A DNA stretch of 64,000 nucleotides from Plantactinospora sp. BC1 (lineage in GTDB: Bacteria; Actinomycetota; Actinomycetes; Mycobacteriales; Micromonosporaceae), in NCBI RefSeq assembly GCF_003030345.1, contig NZ_CP028158.1, positions 5,518,001 to 5,582,000 of the forward strand, in the 5' to 3' direction. Below the pieces are notes generated by a model. The model had not been told where the DNA came from. It did no database searches and saw only the letters and a list, made by a program, of their open reading frames with translations. Position numbers and translations under genes: made by a program. Of this stretch, positions 41,751 through 49,845 are shown in pieces. Position 1 is the first letter of the stretch. Each line of letters begins with the position of its first letter.

Positions 41751-41757
41751 TGAGGTC

Positions 41758-43869
41758 ATGGCGCTCGACATTCCGCGGCTCGACGGCCGCTTCCAGGTGA
41801 TCTCCGAGTTCCAGCCCTCGGGTGACCAGCCGACCGCCATCGACGACCTGGAGCGCAGGGTCCGTCGCGGCGACCGGCACAGTGTGCTGCTCGGCGCCAC
41901 CGGCACCGGCAAGAGCGCGACCGCGGCGTGGCTGATCGAGCGGTTGCAGCGCCCCACCCTGGTGCTGGCGCCGAACAAGACCCTCTGCGCCCAGCTCGCC
42001 AAGGAGTTCAGCGAGCTGCTGCCGAACAACGCCGTCGAATACTTCGTCTCCTACTACGACTACTACCAGCCCGAGGCGTACATTCCGCAGACCGACACCT
42101 ACATCGAGAAGGACTCCTCGATCAACGAGGAGGTCGAGCGGCTTCGGCACGCGACCACGATGTCCCTGCTGACCCGCCGGGACGTGGTGGTGGTCGCCAC
42201 CGTCTCGGCGATCTACGGTCTGGGCACCCCGCAGGAATACCTGGACCGGTCGGTGCGGATCCGGGTCGGCCAGGAGGTCGAGCGGGACAAGCTGCTCCGC
42301 CGGCTGGTCGACGTGCAGTACACCCGCAACGACATGGCCTTCAACCGGGGCACCTTCCGGGTCCGGGGCGACACGCTGGAGATCATCCCGGCGTACGAGG
42401 AGCTGGCGCTCCGGATCGAGTTCTTCGGCGACGAGGTGGAGAAGCTCTACTACCTGCACCCGCTGACCGGCGAGGTGGTCCGGGAGGTCGACCATCTGCT
42501 GATCTTCCCGGCCACCCACTACACCGCCGGCCCGGAGCGGATGGAGCGGGCGCTCGCCGGCATCGAGGCCGAGTTGGCCGAGCGGCTGGCCGAGCTGGAG
42601 CGGCAGGGCAAGCTGCTGGAGGCGCAGCGGCTGCGGATGCGCACCACCTACGACGTGGAGATGATGCGCCAGGTCGGCTTCTGCTCCGGCATCGAGAACT
42701 ACTCGATGCACATCGACGGCCGGTCGCCGGGGAGCGCACCGCACTGTCTGCTCGACTACTTCCCCGACGACTTCCTGACCGTGGTCGACGAGTCGCACGT
42801 CACCATCCCGCAGATCGGTGGCATGTACGAGGGCGACGCCTCCCGGAAGCGGATGCTGATCGACCACGGTTTCCGGCTGCCCAGCGCCGCCGACAACCGG
42901 CCGCTGCGCTTCGACGAGTTCCTGGACCGGGTCGGCCAGATGGTCTTCCTCTCCGCCACCCCCGGCCCGTGGGAGCTGGAGCAGGCCCAGGGCGAGGTGG
43001 TCGAGCAGGTGATCCGGCCGACCGGCCTGGTCGACCCCGAGGTGGTGGTGAAGCCCACCAAGGGGCAGATCGACGACCTGATGCACGAGATCAAGCTGCG
43101 CACCGAGCGGGACGAGCGGGTCCTGGTCACCACGTTGACCAAGAAGATGGCGGAGGATCTCTCCGACTATCTGCTGGAGCACGGCATCCGGGTCCGCTAC
43201 CTGCACTCGGAGGTCGACACGCTGCGCCGGGTGGAGCTGCTGCGCGAGCTGCGCAAGGGCGACTACGACGTACTGGTCGGGATCAACCTGCTCCGGGAGG
43301 GGCTGGACCTGCCCGAGGTGTCGCTGGTGGCGATCCTCGACGCCGACAAGGAGGGCTTCCTGCGCAGCGGCCGGTCGCTGATCCAGACCATCGGCCGGGC
43401 CGCCCGAAACGTCTCCGGCCAGGTGCACATGTACGCGGACAAGATGACCCCGTCGATGGCCGAGGCGATCGAGGAGACGAACCGGCGCCGGGCCAAGCAG
43501 GTCGCGCACAACGAGGCGAACGGGATCAGCCCGGAACCGCTGCGCAAGAAGATCCACGACATCCTGGACGACATCTACCGGGAGGCCGAGGACACCGAGG
43601 GGGCGACCACCCGGGTCGGCGGCGCGGTGCGGCAGATGTCCCGGGGCAAGGCGCCGACGCCGGAGACCCGCAGCCGGGGCCGGGTCGGTGCCGCACCGGC
43701 CCGGGAGGGGATGGCCCGGGCCGAGCTGGCCCAGCTCATCCAGGAACTCAACGACCAGATGCTGGCCGCCGCCCGGGAGTTGCAGTTCGAGCTCGCCGCC
43801 CGGATTCGCGACGAGGTGGCCGAGCTGAAGAAGGAGCTGCGCGGGATGGACGCGGCCGGGGTCAACTGA
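41758..43869 (+). CDS. uvrB: Excinuclease ABC subunit B
   Basis: 703 residues. DEAD-like helicase motifs: [16 protein letters not shown] (Walker A), the beta-hairpin [21 protein letters not shown] that clamps damaged [20 protein letters not shown], and [21 protein letters not shown] plus QTIGRAARN for motifs V and VI. A C-terminal UVR domain ([27 protein letters not shown], in parts) binds UvrC. It verifies lesions in nucleotide excision repair. ATG 41758 is chosen over an upstream in-frame ATG because conserved sequence begins there and a -10 hexamer lies seven bases before it. Convergent with the SDR gene. Confidence 0.97.
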   Translation: MALDIPRLDGRFQVISEFQPSGDQPTAIDDLERRVRRGDRHSVLLGATGTGKSATAAWLIERLQRPTLVLAPNKTLCAQLAKEFSELLPNNAVEYFVSYYDYYQPEAYIPQTDTYIEKDSSINEEVERLRHATTMSLLTRRDVVVVATVSAIYGLGTPQEYLDRSVRIRVGQEVERDKLLRRLVDVQYTRNDMAFNRGTFRVRGDTLEIIPAYEELALRIEFFGDEVEKLYYLHPLTGEVVREVDHLLIFPATHYTAGPERMERALAGIEAELAERLAELERQGKLLEAQRLRMRTTYDVEMMRQVGFCSGIENYSMHIDGRSPGSAPHCLLDYFPDDFLTVVDESHVTIPQIGGMYEGDASRKRMLIDHGFRLPSAADNRPLRFDEFLDRVGQMVFLSATPGPWELEQAQGEVVEQVIRPTGLVDPEVVVKPTKGQIDDLMHEIKLRTERDERVLVTTLTKKMAEDLSDYLLEHGIRVRYLHSEVDTLRRVELLRELRKGDYDVLVGINLLREGLDLPEVSLVAILDADKEGFLRSGRSLIQTIGRAARNVSGQVHMYADKMTPSMAEAIEETNRRRAKQVAHNEANGISPEPLRKKIHDILDDIYREAEDTEGATTRVGGAVRQMSRGKAPTPETRSRGRVGAAPAREGMARAELAQLIQELNDQMLAAARELQFELAARIRDEVAELKKELRGMDAAGVN

Positions 43870-43903
43870 CCACCGGCCGCGTGGCCGGCGGCGGTCGGCA
43901 CCG

Positions 43904-44683
43904 TCAGGCGTACCGGTTGAAGCCGCCCTCGGAGTCGATCACCTGGCCGGTGATCCAGCGGCCGTCCGGCGAGCAGAGCCACTCGACGAGCCGGGCGGCG
44001 TCGTCCGGCTGCCCCCACTGGCCGCCGGGGAAGAGGTGACCGCCGGCCGCCATCTCCTCCGGCGAGGCCCAACCGGTGTCGGTCGGCCCCGGGTTGACGC
44101 AGTTCACCGTGATGCCGCGGGGCATGAGCAGCGGGCTCAACTGCCGGGCCAGGTTCTCCACCCCGGCCTTGCTGGCCGCGTACGCCAGCTCGTCCGGCAT
44201 CGGGCCGAGCCGTTGGCCGCTGGAGAAGAGCACCAGCCGGCCCCCGGAGCCGGCGTCGAACGCCGCCGCGAACGCCTCGGCGAGGAGCAGGTTCGCCCGC
44301 ACGTTGACCACGAGGTGCCGGTCGATCTCGTCCGCGTCGAGCCTGCCGAGCGGGGTGGGCGTCGAATAGGCGTGCGCCGCGACCAGCACGTCGAGCCGGC
44401 CGTGGGCGAGTACCGCCGCCTCGACCAGTTCGGCCGGGGCGGTCGGCGAGGTCAGGTCGGCGGCCCGGTACCGGGTCAGGTCGGGGTCGCCGGTCAGCCG
44501 CTCCAGTTCGGCGAGCAGTCCGGGGATGCCCTCGGGGTCGCCGCCGTACGGCTGTGCCTCGTCGTACCCGGGTAGGCCGGTCAGCTGTAGCCGGTAGCCG
44601 GCGGCGGCGAACCGCCGGGCGACCGCGGCGGCGATCCCCGCCCGGCGACTGACTCCGGTTACCAGTGCGACCCGTTCCGCCAT
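43904..44683 (-). CDS. Short-chain dehydrogenase/reductase
   Basis: 259 residues, SDR fold with a modified cofactor loop TGVSRRAGIAAAVARRF, which replaces TGxxxGIG as in atypical SDRs annotated as 3-ketoacyl-ACP reductase-like. LAAHAYS takes the place of NNAG, and the catalytic pair is in LAYAASKAGVENLARQL with Ser in LFSSGQR. Substrate unknown. It ends 34 bp from the uvrB stop on the opposite strand. Confidence 0.85.
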   Translation of the reverse strand: MAERVALVTGVSRRAGIAAAVARRFAAAGYRLQLTGLPGYDEAQPYGGDPEGIPGLLAELERLTGDPDLTRYRAADLTSPTAPAELVEAAVLAHGRLDVLVAAHAYSTPTPLGRLDADEIDRHLVVNVRANLLLAEAFAAAFDAGSGGRLVLFSSGQRLGPMPDELAYAASKAGVENLARQLSPLLMPRGITVNCVNPGPTDTGWASPEEMAAGGHLFPGGQWGQPDDAARLVEWLCSPDGRWITGQVIDSEGGFNRYA

Positions 44684-44835
44684 GCCGCAGAGTCAACCCG
44701 ATCCGCCTCGTCCGGGCCAGCGGGAATCGCCGGTGGAACGGCCGACGCCCCCCAGGGTTCGGCGTCGGGCGGTCGGATGTCCGGCCGCCTTGCTAGGGTT
44801 CTGCCGCCCCCGAGCCCTACCGGAGCCGCCACACG

Positions 44836-44990
44836 ATGACGATCGATGCGCACGGCAGCGCATTCGCCGGCCTGGCGGTGGTCGACAGACCCCACTGTGG
44901 ACGGTCGCGCGGACCGGGCCGGAGGGCGGCCTCGGTGCGCTGGCGCTCCCCGGCGGGGACGGCGACCGGTACGTGGCGGTCGACGGGTGA
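44836..44990 (+). pseudogene. Possible frameshifted small gene
   Basis: One frame starts MTIDAHGSAFAGLAVVD at 44836 and loses coding character near 44887; the adjacent frame then reads TPLWTVARTGPEGG and continues LGALALPGGDGDRY to a stop at 44990. Joined by one inserted base near 44887 they would give about 50 residues with normal codon use for this genome. This could be a real frameshift, a sequencing error or coincidence. No family is recognised. It fills part of the 434-bp gap 44684-45117. Confidence 0.3.
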
Positions 44991-45015
44991 CTGGCATGAT
45001 CGACGGATGACTGCC
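44981..45015 (+). repeat. Two 15-bp direct repeats, 20-bp spacing
   Basis: CGACGGGTGACTGGC and CGACGGATGACTGCC, two mismatches apart, start exactly 20 bp (two helical turns) from each other, about 100 bp before the STM4013-type hydrolase gene. Such spacing suits a regulator binding on one DNA face. Function is unproven. Confidence 0.45.
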
Positions 45016-45117
45016 AGGGCGCCGCTGGGCGGGTGGCAGGGGTTCCGGGCGCGCGGGCGACGGCGGCACCGGGCAGCATGGGAATCCGGGACGTGACAGA
45101 GAGGTGGGGAGGGCAGC

Positions 45118-45960
45118 ATGAAGGAGCTGATCGGCAGCCACGACCTGTTGTTCGTCACCCTGGACACACTCCGGTACGACGTGGCCGAGGAGCTTGCCTC
45201 GGCCGGGCGTACGCCGAATCTGGTGCGTGCGCTGCCGGGCGGGGTCTGGGAGCGACGGCACAGTCCGGCCAGCTTCACCTACGCGGCGCACCAGGCGTTC
45301 TTCGCCGGCTTCCTGCCCACGCCGACCACACCCGGCCCGCACACCCGGCTCTTCGCGGCGGCCGCCCCGGGCAGCGAGAGCACCGGTGAGCAGACCTGGA
45401 CCTTCGACGCCCCGGACGTGGTGCGGGCCCTGGCCGGGGCGGGTTACCACACCGTCTGCGTGGGCGGCGTCGGCTTCTTCAACGGCCGGTCCCCGCTCGG
45501 CGGCGTGCTGCCGGCCCTCTTCGCCGAGGCGCACTGGGAGCCCGAGTTCGGCGTGTCCGCGCCCCGGTGCTTCGAGGCGCAGCTCGACCGGATCGCCACC
45601 GTGCTGCCGACCGTGCCGGAGGAGCGGCCGCTCTTCCTCTTCGTCAACGTCGCGGCGATCCACCAGCCGAACCGGCACTATCTGCCCGGCGCCGACCGGG
45701 ACTCCCGGGAGAGCCACGCCGCCGCGCTGGAGTACGTCGACCGGCACATCGGACGGCTCTTCGCCCTCGCGACCTCCCGGGACCGGCCCTGCCTGGTGCT
45801 GCTCTGCTCCGACCACGGCACCGCGTACGGCGAGGAGGGGCACAGCGGTCACCGGCTCGGTCACGAGGTGGTGTGGACGGTGCCGTACGGGCAGTTCGTC
45901 CTCGAACCGGGGGACTGGGGCAAGCCCGGCGACTGGCCGGGGCCGGAACAGTCGGGGTGA
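45118..45960 (+). CDS. STM4013/SEN3800-type hydrolase (alkaline phosphatase/sulfatase fold)
   Basis: 280 residues. HDLLFVTLDTLRYDVAEE is the metal-binding first strand of the alkaline-phosphatase/sulfatase superfamily with a Thr-Leu-Asp-Thr-Leu-Arg-Tyr-Asp pattern; VLLCSDHGTAYGEEGHSGH supplies the other metal ligands. I recognise the STM4013/SEN3800 family from this start motif. In Salmonella the gene sits with radical-SAM (STM4011, STM4012) and ATP-grasp (STM4014) genes of unknown purpose; none of these partners is in this window. GGGAGGG precedes the ATG. Substrate unknown. Confidence 0.75.
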   Translation: MKELIGSHDLLFVTLDTLRYDVAEELASAGRTPNLVRALPGGVWERRHSPASFTYAAHQAFFAGFLPTPTTPGPHTRLFAAAAPGSESTGEQTWTFDAPDVVRALAGAGYHTVCVGGVGFFNGRSPLGGVLPALFAEAHWEPEFGVSAPRCFEAQLDRIATVLPTVPEERPLFLFVNVAAIHQPNRHYLPGADRDSRESHAAALEYVDRHIGRLFALATSRDRPCLVLLCSDHGTAYGEEGHSGHRLGHEVVWTVPYGQFVLEPGDWGKPGDWPGPEQSG

Positions 45961-46126
45961 CCGGCTCGCTCGACGGGTTAGCGCGGCCGGCGAGCGTGGA
46001 TCCGCCGGACCCGGCGGCCCCGAACCCGCCGGGTCCAGCGGCGCCGGTGTTCGGGTCGGTCGACGGAGCCGCGTTGTCTCCCGGGGACGCTAACGACGGC
46101 GTACGACAGTTTGCGCGCGCGGCGGG

Positions 46127-46426
46127 TCAGCCCTGCGCGGGTACGTCGGTGAAGTGCTCGACCACCGGCGGGGCGGCGAAGTACGGGCCGATCAGCGAGC
46201 GCCAGGTGTCGAACCGCTCGGTGGCCCGGAAGTTCTCCAGGTGGGCCTCGACCGACTCCCACTCGACCAGCAGCACGAACCGGGACGGCGACTCGATCCC
46301 CCGGGTCATCCGGACGGACCGGCAGCCGGGGGTACCGGCCAGCGTCGGGTGACCCTTGGCGTACGCCTCGGCGAACGCCTCCTCCTGACCGGCCAGCACG
46401 TCGATCAGGGCAATCTCCAGCACCAT
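46127..46426 (-). CDS. Antibiotic biosynthesis monooxygenase (ABM)-domain protein
   Basis: 99 residues of the dimeric ferredoxin-like ABM fold: VLEIALIDVLAGQEEAFAEAY at the start (in parts), TPGCRSVRMTRGIESPSRFVLLVEW in the middle and RSLIGPYFAAPPVVEHF at the end. Members oxidise small aromatic or electron-rich compounds without a cofactor or are simply stress-related dimers. ATG 46426 is preferred to ATG 46438 by family start. It is divergent from pnuC; no biosynthetic neighbours. Confidence 0.85.
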   Translation of the reverse strand: MVLEIALIDVLAGQEEAFAEAYAKGHPTLAGTPGCRSVRMTRGIESPSRFVLLVEWESVEAHLENFRATERFDTWRSLIGPYFAAPPVVEHFTDVPAQG

Positions 46427-46466
46427 GATTCGCAGCATGGCACGCAGCGCCCGGGCTGGTCGATCG

Positions 46467-46503
46467 GGGTATACCCGTCCCGCCCGCCGGTACCTACGGT
46501 AGG
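46467..46503. promoter_or_regulatory. Two palindromes in the ABM/pnuC divergent gap
   Basis: GGGTATACCC (46467-46476) and CCTAC-G-GTAGG (46493-46503) lie 26 bp apart by start. The second contains a -10-like TACGGT (46495-46500) for pnuC. They may be operators for NAD-precursor control of pnuC-nadR. No match to NrtR or NiaR consensus is recognised. Confidence 0.35.
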
Positions 46504-46533
46504 AACTCCGAAGGATCTTGCGGGAGGTGCGCC

Positions 46534-47190
46534 ATGCTCGACTGGCTGACCGGTACGGCATTCACCGTGGCGGATACGCCGACCAGCCGGGCCGAACTGC
46601 TCGGCTTCGCGACCGGCGTACTCAACGTCTGGTTGCTGGCCCGGCAGAAGATGTGGAACTGGCCGGTCGGTATCGCCAACGTGCTGCTGCTGATGCTGCT
46701 CTTCTGGACCGCCGGCCTGTACGCCGACGCCGGGCTCCAGATCGTCTACGTCGCACTCGGCCTCTACGGCTGGTGGGCCTGGCTCTTCGGCGGTGCGCAG
46801 CGGAGCCGGCTGGTGGTCAGCCGGACCGGCCGTCGGGAGTGGACGGTGCTGGTCGGCGCCGGTGCGGTGCTGACGCTGCTGCTCTGGCTGCTGCTGGACC
46901 GGGCGACCGACTCGACCGTGCCGCTGCCGGACGCGGTCACCACCGCGCTCTCCCTGATGGCGACGTACGGCCAGTGCCGCAAGCGGGTGGAGAGCTGGTG
47001 GATCTGGATCACCGCCGATCTCGTCTACATCCCGCTCTACGCCTACAAGGGCCTCTACCTGACCGCCGCGCTGTACGTGGTCTTCCTCGGGCTCTGCGTA
47101 CTCGGGTTGCGGAACTGGCGGGCCGACCTGCGCCGGCTCTCGGCCGCCGCCCGGCCGATGGCGCCCGGGCCGGCGCCGGCCACCCCGTGA
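46534..47190 (+). CDS. pnuC: Nicotinamide riboside transporter PnuC
   Basis: 218 residues, hydrophobic with about seven membrane segments, the size and layout of PnuC. Signatures: WLLARQKMWNWPVGIANVLL, LYGWWAWLFGG, and WWIWITADLVYIPLYAYKGL, which holds the substrate-binding Trp/Asn-type residues. It carries nicotinamide riboside across the membrane by facilitated diffusion, trapped by phosphorylation. The next gene encodes the kinase, overlapping by GTGA. GGGAGG ribosome site upstream of the ATG. Confidence 0.93.
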   Translation: MLDWLTGTAFTVADTPTSRAELLGFATGVLNVWLLARQKMWNWPVGIANVLLLMLLFWTAGLYADAGLQIVYVALGLYGWWAWLFGGAQRSRLVVSRTGRREWTVLVGAGAVLTLLLWLLLDRATDSTVPLPDAVTTALSLMATYGQCRKRVESWWIWITADLVYIPLYAYKGLYLTAALYVVFLGLCVLGLRNWRADLRRLSAAARPMAPGPAPATP

Positions 47191-48401
47191 GCGTGCGCGA
47201 CCCGGGCGGCCCCGCCGCCGCACCACGGCCCGGCCGGGCGGCTCCGCCGACCGCACGGAACACCGGAAGCTTTCCCGCCGGGCGGCCCGGCCGGGGTGCG
47301 GAGGCGGCCCACCCGGTGGTGGCGGCAGCCGGCCGGCCGGAGTTCGGGCACGGGCTGGTGGTGGGGAAGTTCTATCCGCCGCACGCCGGGCACCACGCGC
47401 TGATCGCCGAGGCGGCCCGCCGGTGCGCCGCCGTCACGGTGGTGGTGGCGCCGTCCCGGCGGGAGTCGATCCCGCTGGAGCTGCGGCTGGAGTGGTTGCG
47501 CGAGGTGCACGCCGCCGACCGGCACGTCCGGTTCGTCGGCCGGTACGACGACCATCCGGTCGACTACGCCGATCCGGCGGCCTGGGAGGCGCACTGTGCG
47601 GTCTTCCGGGCGGCGGTCGGACCGGACCGGGTCGACGCCGTCTTCTCCTCCGAGGCGTACGGAGCGGAGCTGGCCCGCCGGTTCGACGCGGTGGACGTAC
47701 CCGTCGATCCGGCCCGGACCGCCCTTCCGGTCTCCGGCACGGCGGTCCGGGCCGATCCGGTGCGGCACTGGGCGATGCTCAGCCCACCGGTCCGGGCCTG
47801 GTTCGTCCGTCGGATCGTGGTGGTGGGCGCCGAGTCGACCGGTACCACCACGGTGGCCGAGGCGCTGGCCCGGCACTACCGCACCCGCTGGGTGCCCGAG
47901 TACGGCCGGGAACTCACCGAGGCGAAGCTCGGCCGGCTGCGGCGTACCGACCCGGCTGCGACGATCTTCGACGTCGAGTGGGACCGGGCGGACTTCGAGA
48001 CGGTGGTCCGGGAGCAGCAGGCGGCCGAGGACGCCGCCGCCCGGCGGAGTGGGCCGCTGCTCTTCTGCGACACCGACGCCCGGGCCACCGCCGTCTGGGA
48101 GGAGCGGTATCTCGGTTCTACCTCGCCCCGGGTCCGGGCCGCCGCCCGCCGACCCGATCTCTATCTGCTGACCGACCACCGAGGGGTGCCGTTCGCCGAC
48201 GACGGACTGCGGGACGGGGCACACCTGCGGGGCTGGATGACCGAGCGGTTTCGTGCCGTCCTGGCCGAGTCCGGGGTACCCGTGATCGAACTCACCGGTC
48301 CGCTCCGGGACCGGCTGCGCGCCGCGATCCTGGCCTGCGACGCGATCCTCGCGGCCGGTTGGTCCCTGGCCGACCCGGTCTGGCCCCGGGATAGCACCTA
48401 G
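47187..48401 (+). CDS. nadR: NadR-like NMN adenylyltransferase/ribosylnicotinamide kinase
   Basis: 404 residues. After a disordered 50-residue start, residues 55-200 form a nucleotidylyltransferase (VVGKFYPPHAGHHALI, the HxGH motif; ISG-like LPVSGTAVRADPVRHW). Residues 208-390 form a kinase of the NadR type, with VVGAESTGTTTVAEALA as P-loop, EYGRELTE and a DTDARAT segment. Together they turn nicotinamide riboside into NMN and NAD. The P-loop Lys is replaced by Thr220. GTG 47187 overlaps the pnuC stop. No HTH domain, so it is not a repressor like enteric NadR. Confidence 0.9.
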   Translation: MSVRDPGGPAAAPRPGRAAPPTARNTGSFPAGRPGRGAEAAHPVVAAAGRPEFGHGLVVGKFYPPHAGHHALIAEAARRCAAVTVVVAPSRRESIPLELRLEWLREVHAADRHVRFVGRYDDHPVDYADPAAWEAHCAVFRAAVGPDRVDAVFSSEAYGAELARRFDAVDVPVDPARTALPVSGTAVRADPVRHWAMLSPPVRAWFVRRIVVVGAESTGTTTVAEALARHYRTRWVPEYGRELTEAKLGRLRRTDPAATIFDVEWDRADFETVVREQQAAEDAAARRSGPLLFCDTDARATAVWEERYLGSTSPRVRAAARRPDLYLLTDHRGVPFADDGLRDGAHLRGWMTERFRAVLAESGVPVIELTGPLRDRLRAAILACDAILAAGWSLADPVWPRDST

Positions 48402-48485
48402 GTTCCTAGGATGGTCAGCGGTGGTGACCAGAGTCGCCCGGACAGGGGGAGATGCGCAACCGGCGGGGAATGGTGAACAATGGCG

Positions 48486-48566
48486 CTGTAGGAGGGGAGT
48501 ATTCCTTCGCGACGGTGTCGTCAACACGGTCATCGGCCGGCAGACCGGTACGAAGACCCGGCACCG
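48486..48566 (+). ncRNA. yybP-ykoY-like (manganese) riboswitch candidate upstream of terC
   Basis: The leader contains GGGGAGTA (48494-48501), the L1 signature of the yybP-ykoY family, and ACGAAGACC near 48550-48558, close to the L3 GAGACC element, with hairpin-forming sequence (GGTGTCGTCAACACG) between. yybP-ykoY RNAs sense Mn2+ and commonly precede TerC-family genes. The match is by eye and the P1 helix is not well defined. Confidence 0.55.
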
Positions 48567-48573
48567 TAGGTTG

Positions 48574-48598
48574 TCGCCACGGCGTCTCCGCGTGGCGA
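48574..48598 (+). promoter_or_regulatory. Hairpin in the terC leader, candidate expression platform
   Basis: TCGCCACG and CGTGGCGA pair over a nine-base loop right after the riboswitch-like region and about 100 bases before the start codon. It could be the terminator or antiterminator partner of the aptamer. There is no T-tract after it. Confidence 0.45.
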
Positions 48599-48696
48599 CG
48601 GCGGAAGAGACCTCCGACAGTCACCACCGTCTACACCGCCTGACGCGCGTCATCCGCGTGCTGACGGCGGTGCCGCGTGCCTGCCGGAGGAGTGCT

Positions 48697-49695
48697 TTGA
48701 ACGTGTCCGCCTGGGTGTGGGTCGTCTCGCTGGTCGTGCTGACGGCGATCCTGCTACTCGATCTCGTGATCATCGGCCGACGACCCCACGAGCCGAGCCT
48801 GAAGGAGTCCGGCCTCTGGGTCGCCCTCTACGTCGGCCTCGCGATCGTCTTCGGGGTCGGTCTGGCCCTGACCACCAACTTCACCGTAGCCGGGGAGTTC
48901 TACACCGGTTGGCTGACCGAATACAGCCTCTCGGTGGACAACCTCTTCGTCTTCGTGATCATCATGTCCAGATTCGGCGTGCCCCGGCAGTACCAGCAGA
49001 AGGTGCTGCTGATCGGCATCGTGCTGGCGCTGGTGATGCGCGGCGGCTTCATCGCGGCCGGTGCGGCCCTGATCAACCAGTTCTCCTGGGTCTTCTACAT
49101 CTTCGGCGCGTTCCTCATCTACACGGCGATCAACTTCTTCCGCCAGGGTGAGCCGACCGAGGACGACTTCAAGGAGAACCTGCTGATCCGCTGGAGTCGG
49201 CGCGCCCTGCCGATCTCCCGGGACTTCTCCGGCACCCGGCTCACGGTGCAGGAGAACGGCCGCCGGCTCTTCACCCCGATGCTGATCGTGCTGATCGCGA
49301 TCGGCACCACCGACCTGGTCTTCGCGCTCGACTCCATCCCGGCGATCTTCGGGATCACCCAGGAGCCGTACCTGGTCTTCACCGCCAACGTCTTCGCGCT
49401 GATGGGGCTGCGGCAGCTCTACTTCCTGCTCGGCGGGCTGCTCGACCGGCTGGTCTACCTCAACATCGGGCTCGCCGTGGTGCTCGGCTTCATCGGGGTC
49501 AAGCTGGTGCTGGAGGCGCTGGCCGGCAACAACCTCGGGTTCCTCAACGGCGGCGAGCCGATCAGCTGGGCGCCGCACATCCCGATCTGGCTCTCGCTCA
49601 CCGTCATCCTGGGCACCCTGGCGATCGCGACCGTGGCCAGCCTGATCAAGTCGAGTCGGGACCGCCGGTCGACCGACAAGGTCCCGGTCGCCTGA
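48697..49695 (+). CDS. TerC family membrane protein
   Basis: 332 residues with seven to nine membrane helices. Signatures of TerC/Alx: GWLTEYSLSVDNLFVFVIIM, with the acidic residues of the SVDNLFV motif, and a second repeat GTTDLVFALDSIPAIFGIT. Relatives export Mn2+ (Alx, MntP-like role) or confer tellurite resistance. The start is TTG 48697 because GGAGG lies seven bases upstream and the following NVSAWVWVV matches the usual family start; GTG 48703 is possible. The riboswitch-like leader supports a manganese role. Confidence 0.9.
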   Translation: MNVSAWVWVVSLVVLTAILLLDLVIIGRRPHEPSLKESGLWVALYVGLAIVFGVGLALTTNFTVAGEFYTGWLTEYSLSVDNLFVFVIIMSRFGVPRQYQQKVLLIGIVLALVMRGGFIAAGAALINQFSWVFYIFGAFLIYTAINFFRQGEPTEDDFKENLLIRWSRRALPISRDFSGTRLTVQENGRRLFTPMLIVLIAIGTTDLVFALDSIPAIFGITQEPYLVFTANVFALMGLRQLYFLLGGLLDRLVYLNIGLAVVLGFIGVKLVLEALAGNNLGFLNGGEPISWAPHIPIWLSLTVILGTLAIATVASLIKSSRDRRSTDKVPVA

Positions 49696-49790
49696 CGCGA
49701 CGGCCGAGTCCCGGTCGGCTGACACGACCGCCGCGCCCAGGTCGCCTCGGGCGACCGCCGACGCGGCGGGTCGGGAGTGAACCTTCTCAC

Positions 49791-49824
49791 CTCCCCTCGC
49801 GGGCCACCCGGCCCGCGAGGGGAG
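49791..49824. terminator. Bidirectional terminator hairpin
   Basis: A perfect 15-bp stem (CTCCCCTCGCGGGCC and complement) with an ACCC loop lies between the convergent terC and NlpC/P60 genes, 22 bp from the latter's stop. It can end both transcripts. Confidence 0.9.
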
Positions 49825-49845
49825 CGGGGTCGAGGCCCCGTCGGT

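Noticed and set aside
41683-41757. Earlier uvrB start
   Set aside because: The 25 extra residues are not conserved-looking and the -10 hexamer at 41745-41750 would lie inside them.
41640-41760. LexA (SOS) box upstream of uvrB
   Set aside because: Only a single GAAC half-site is present near 41652; no GTTC partner at the right distance.
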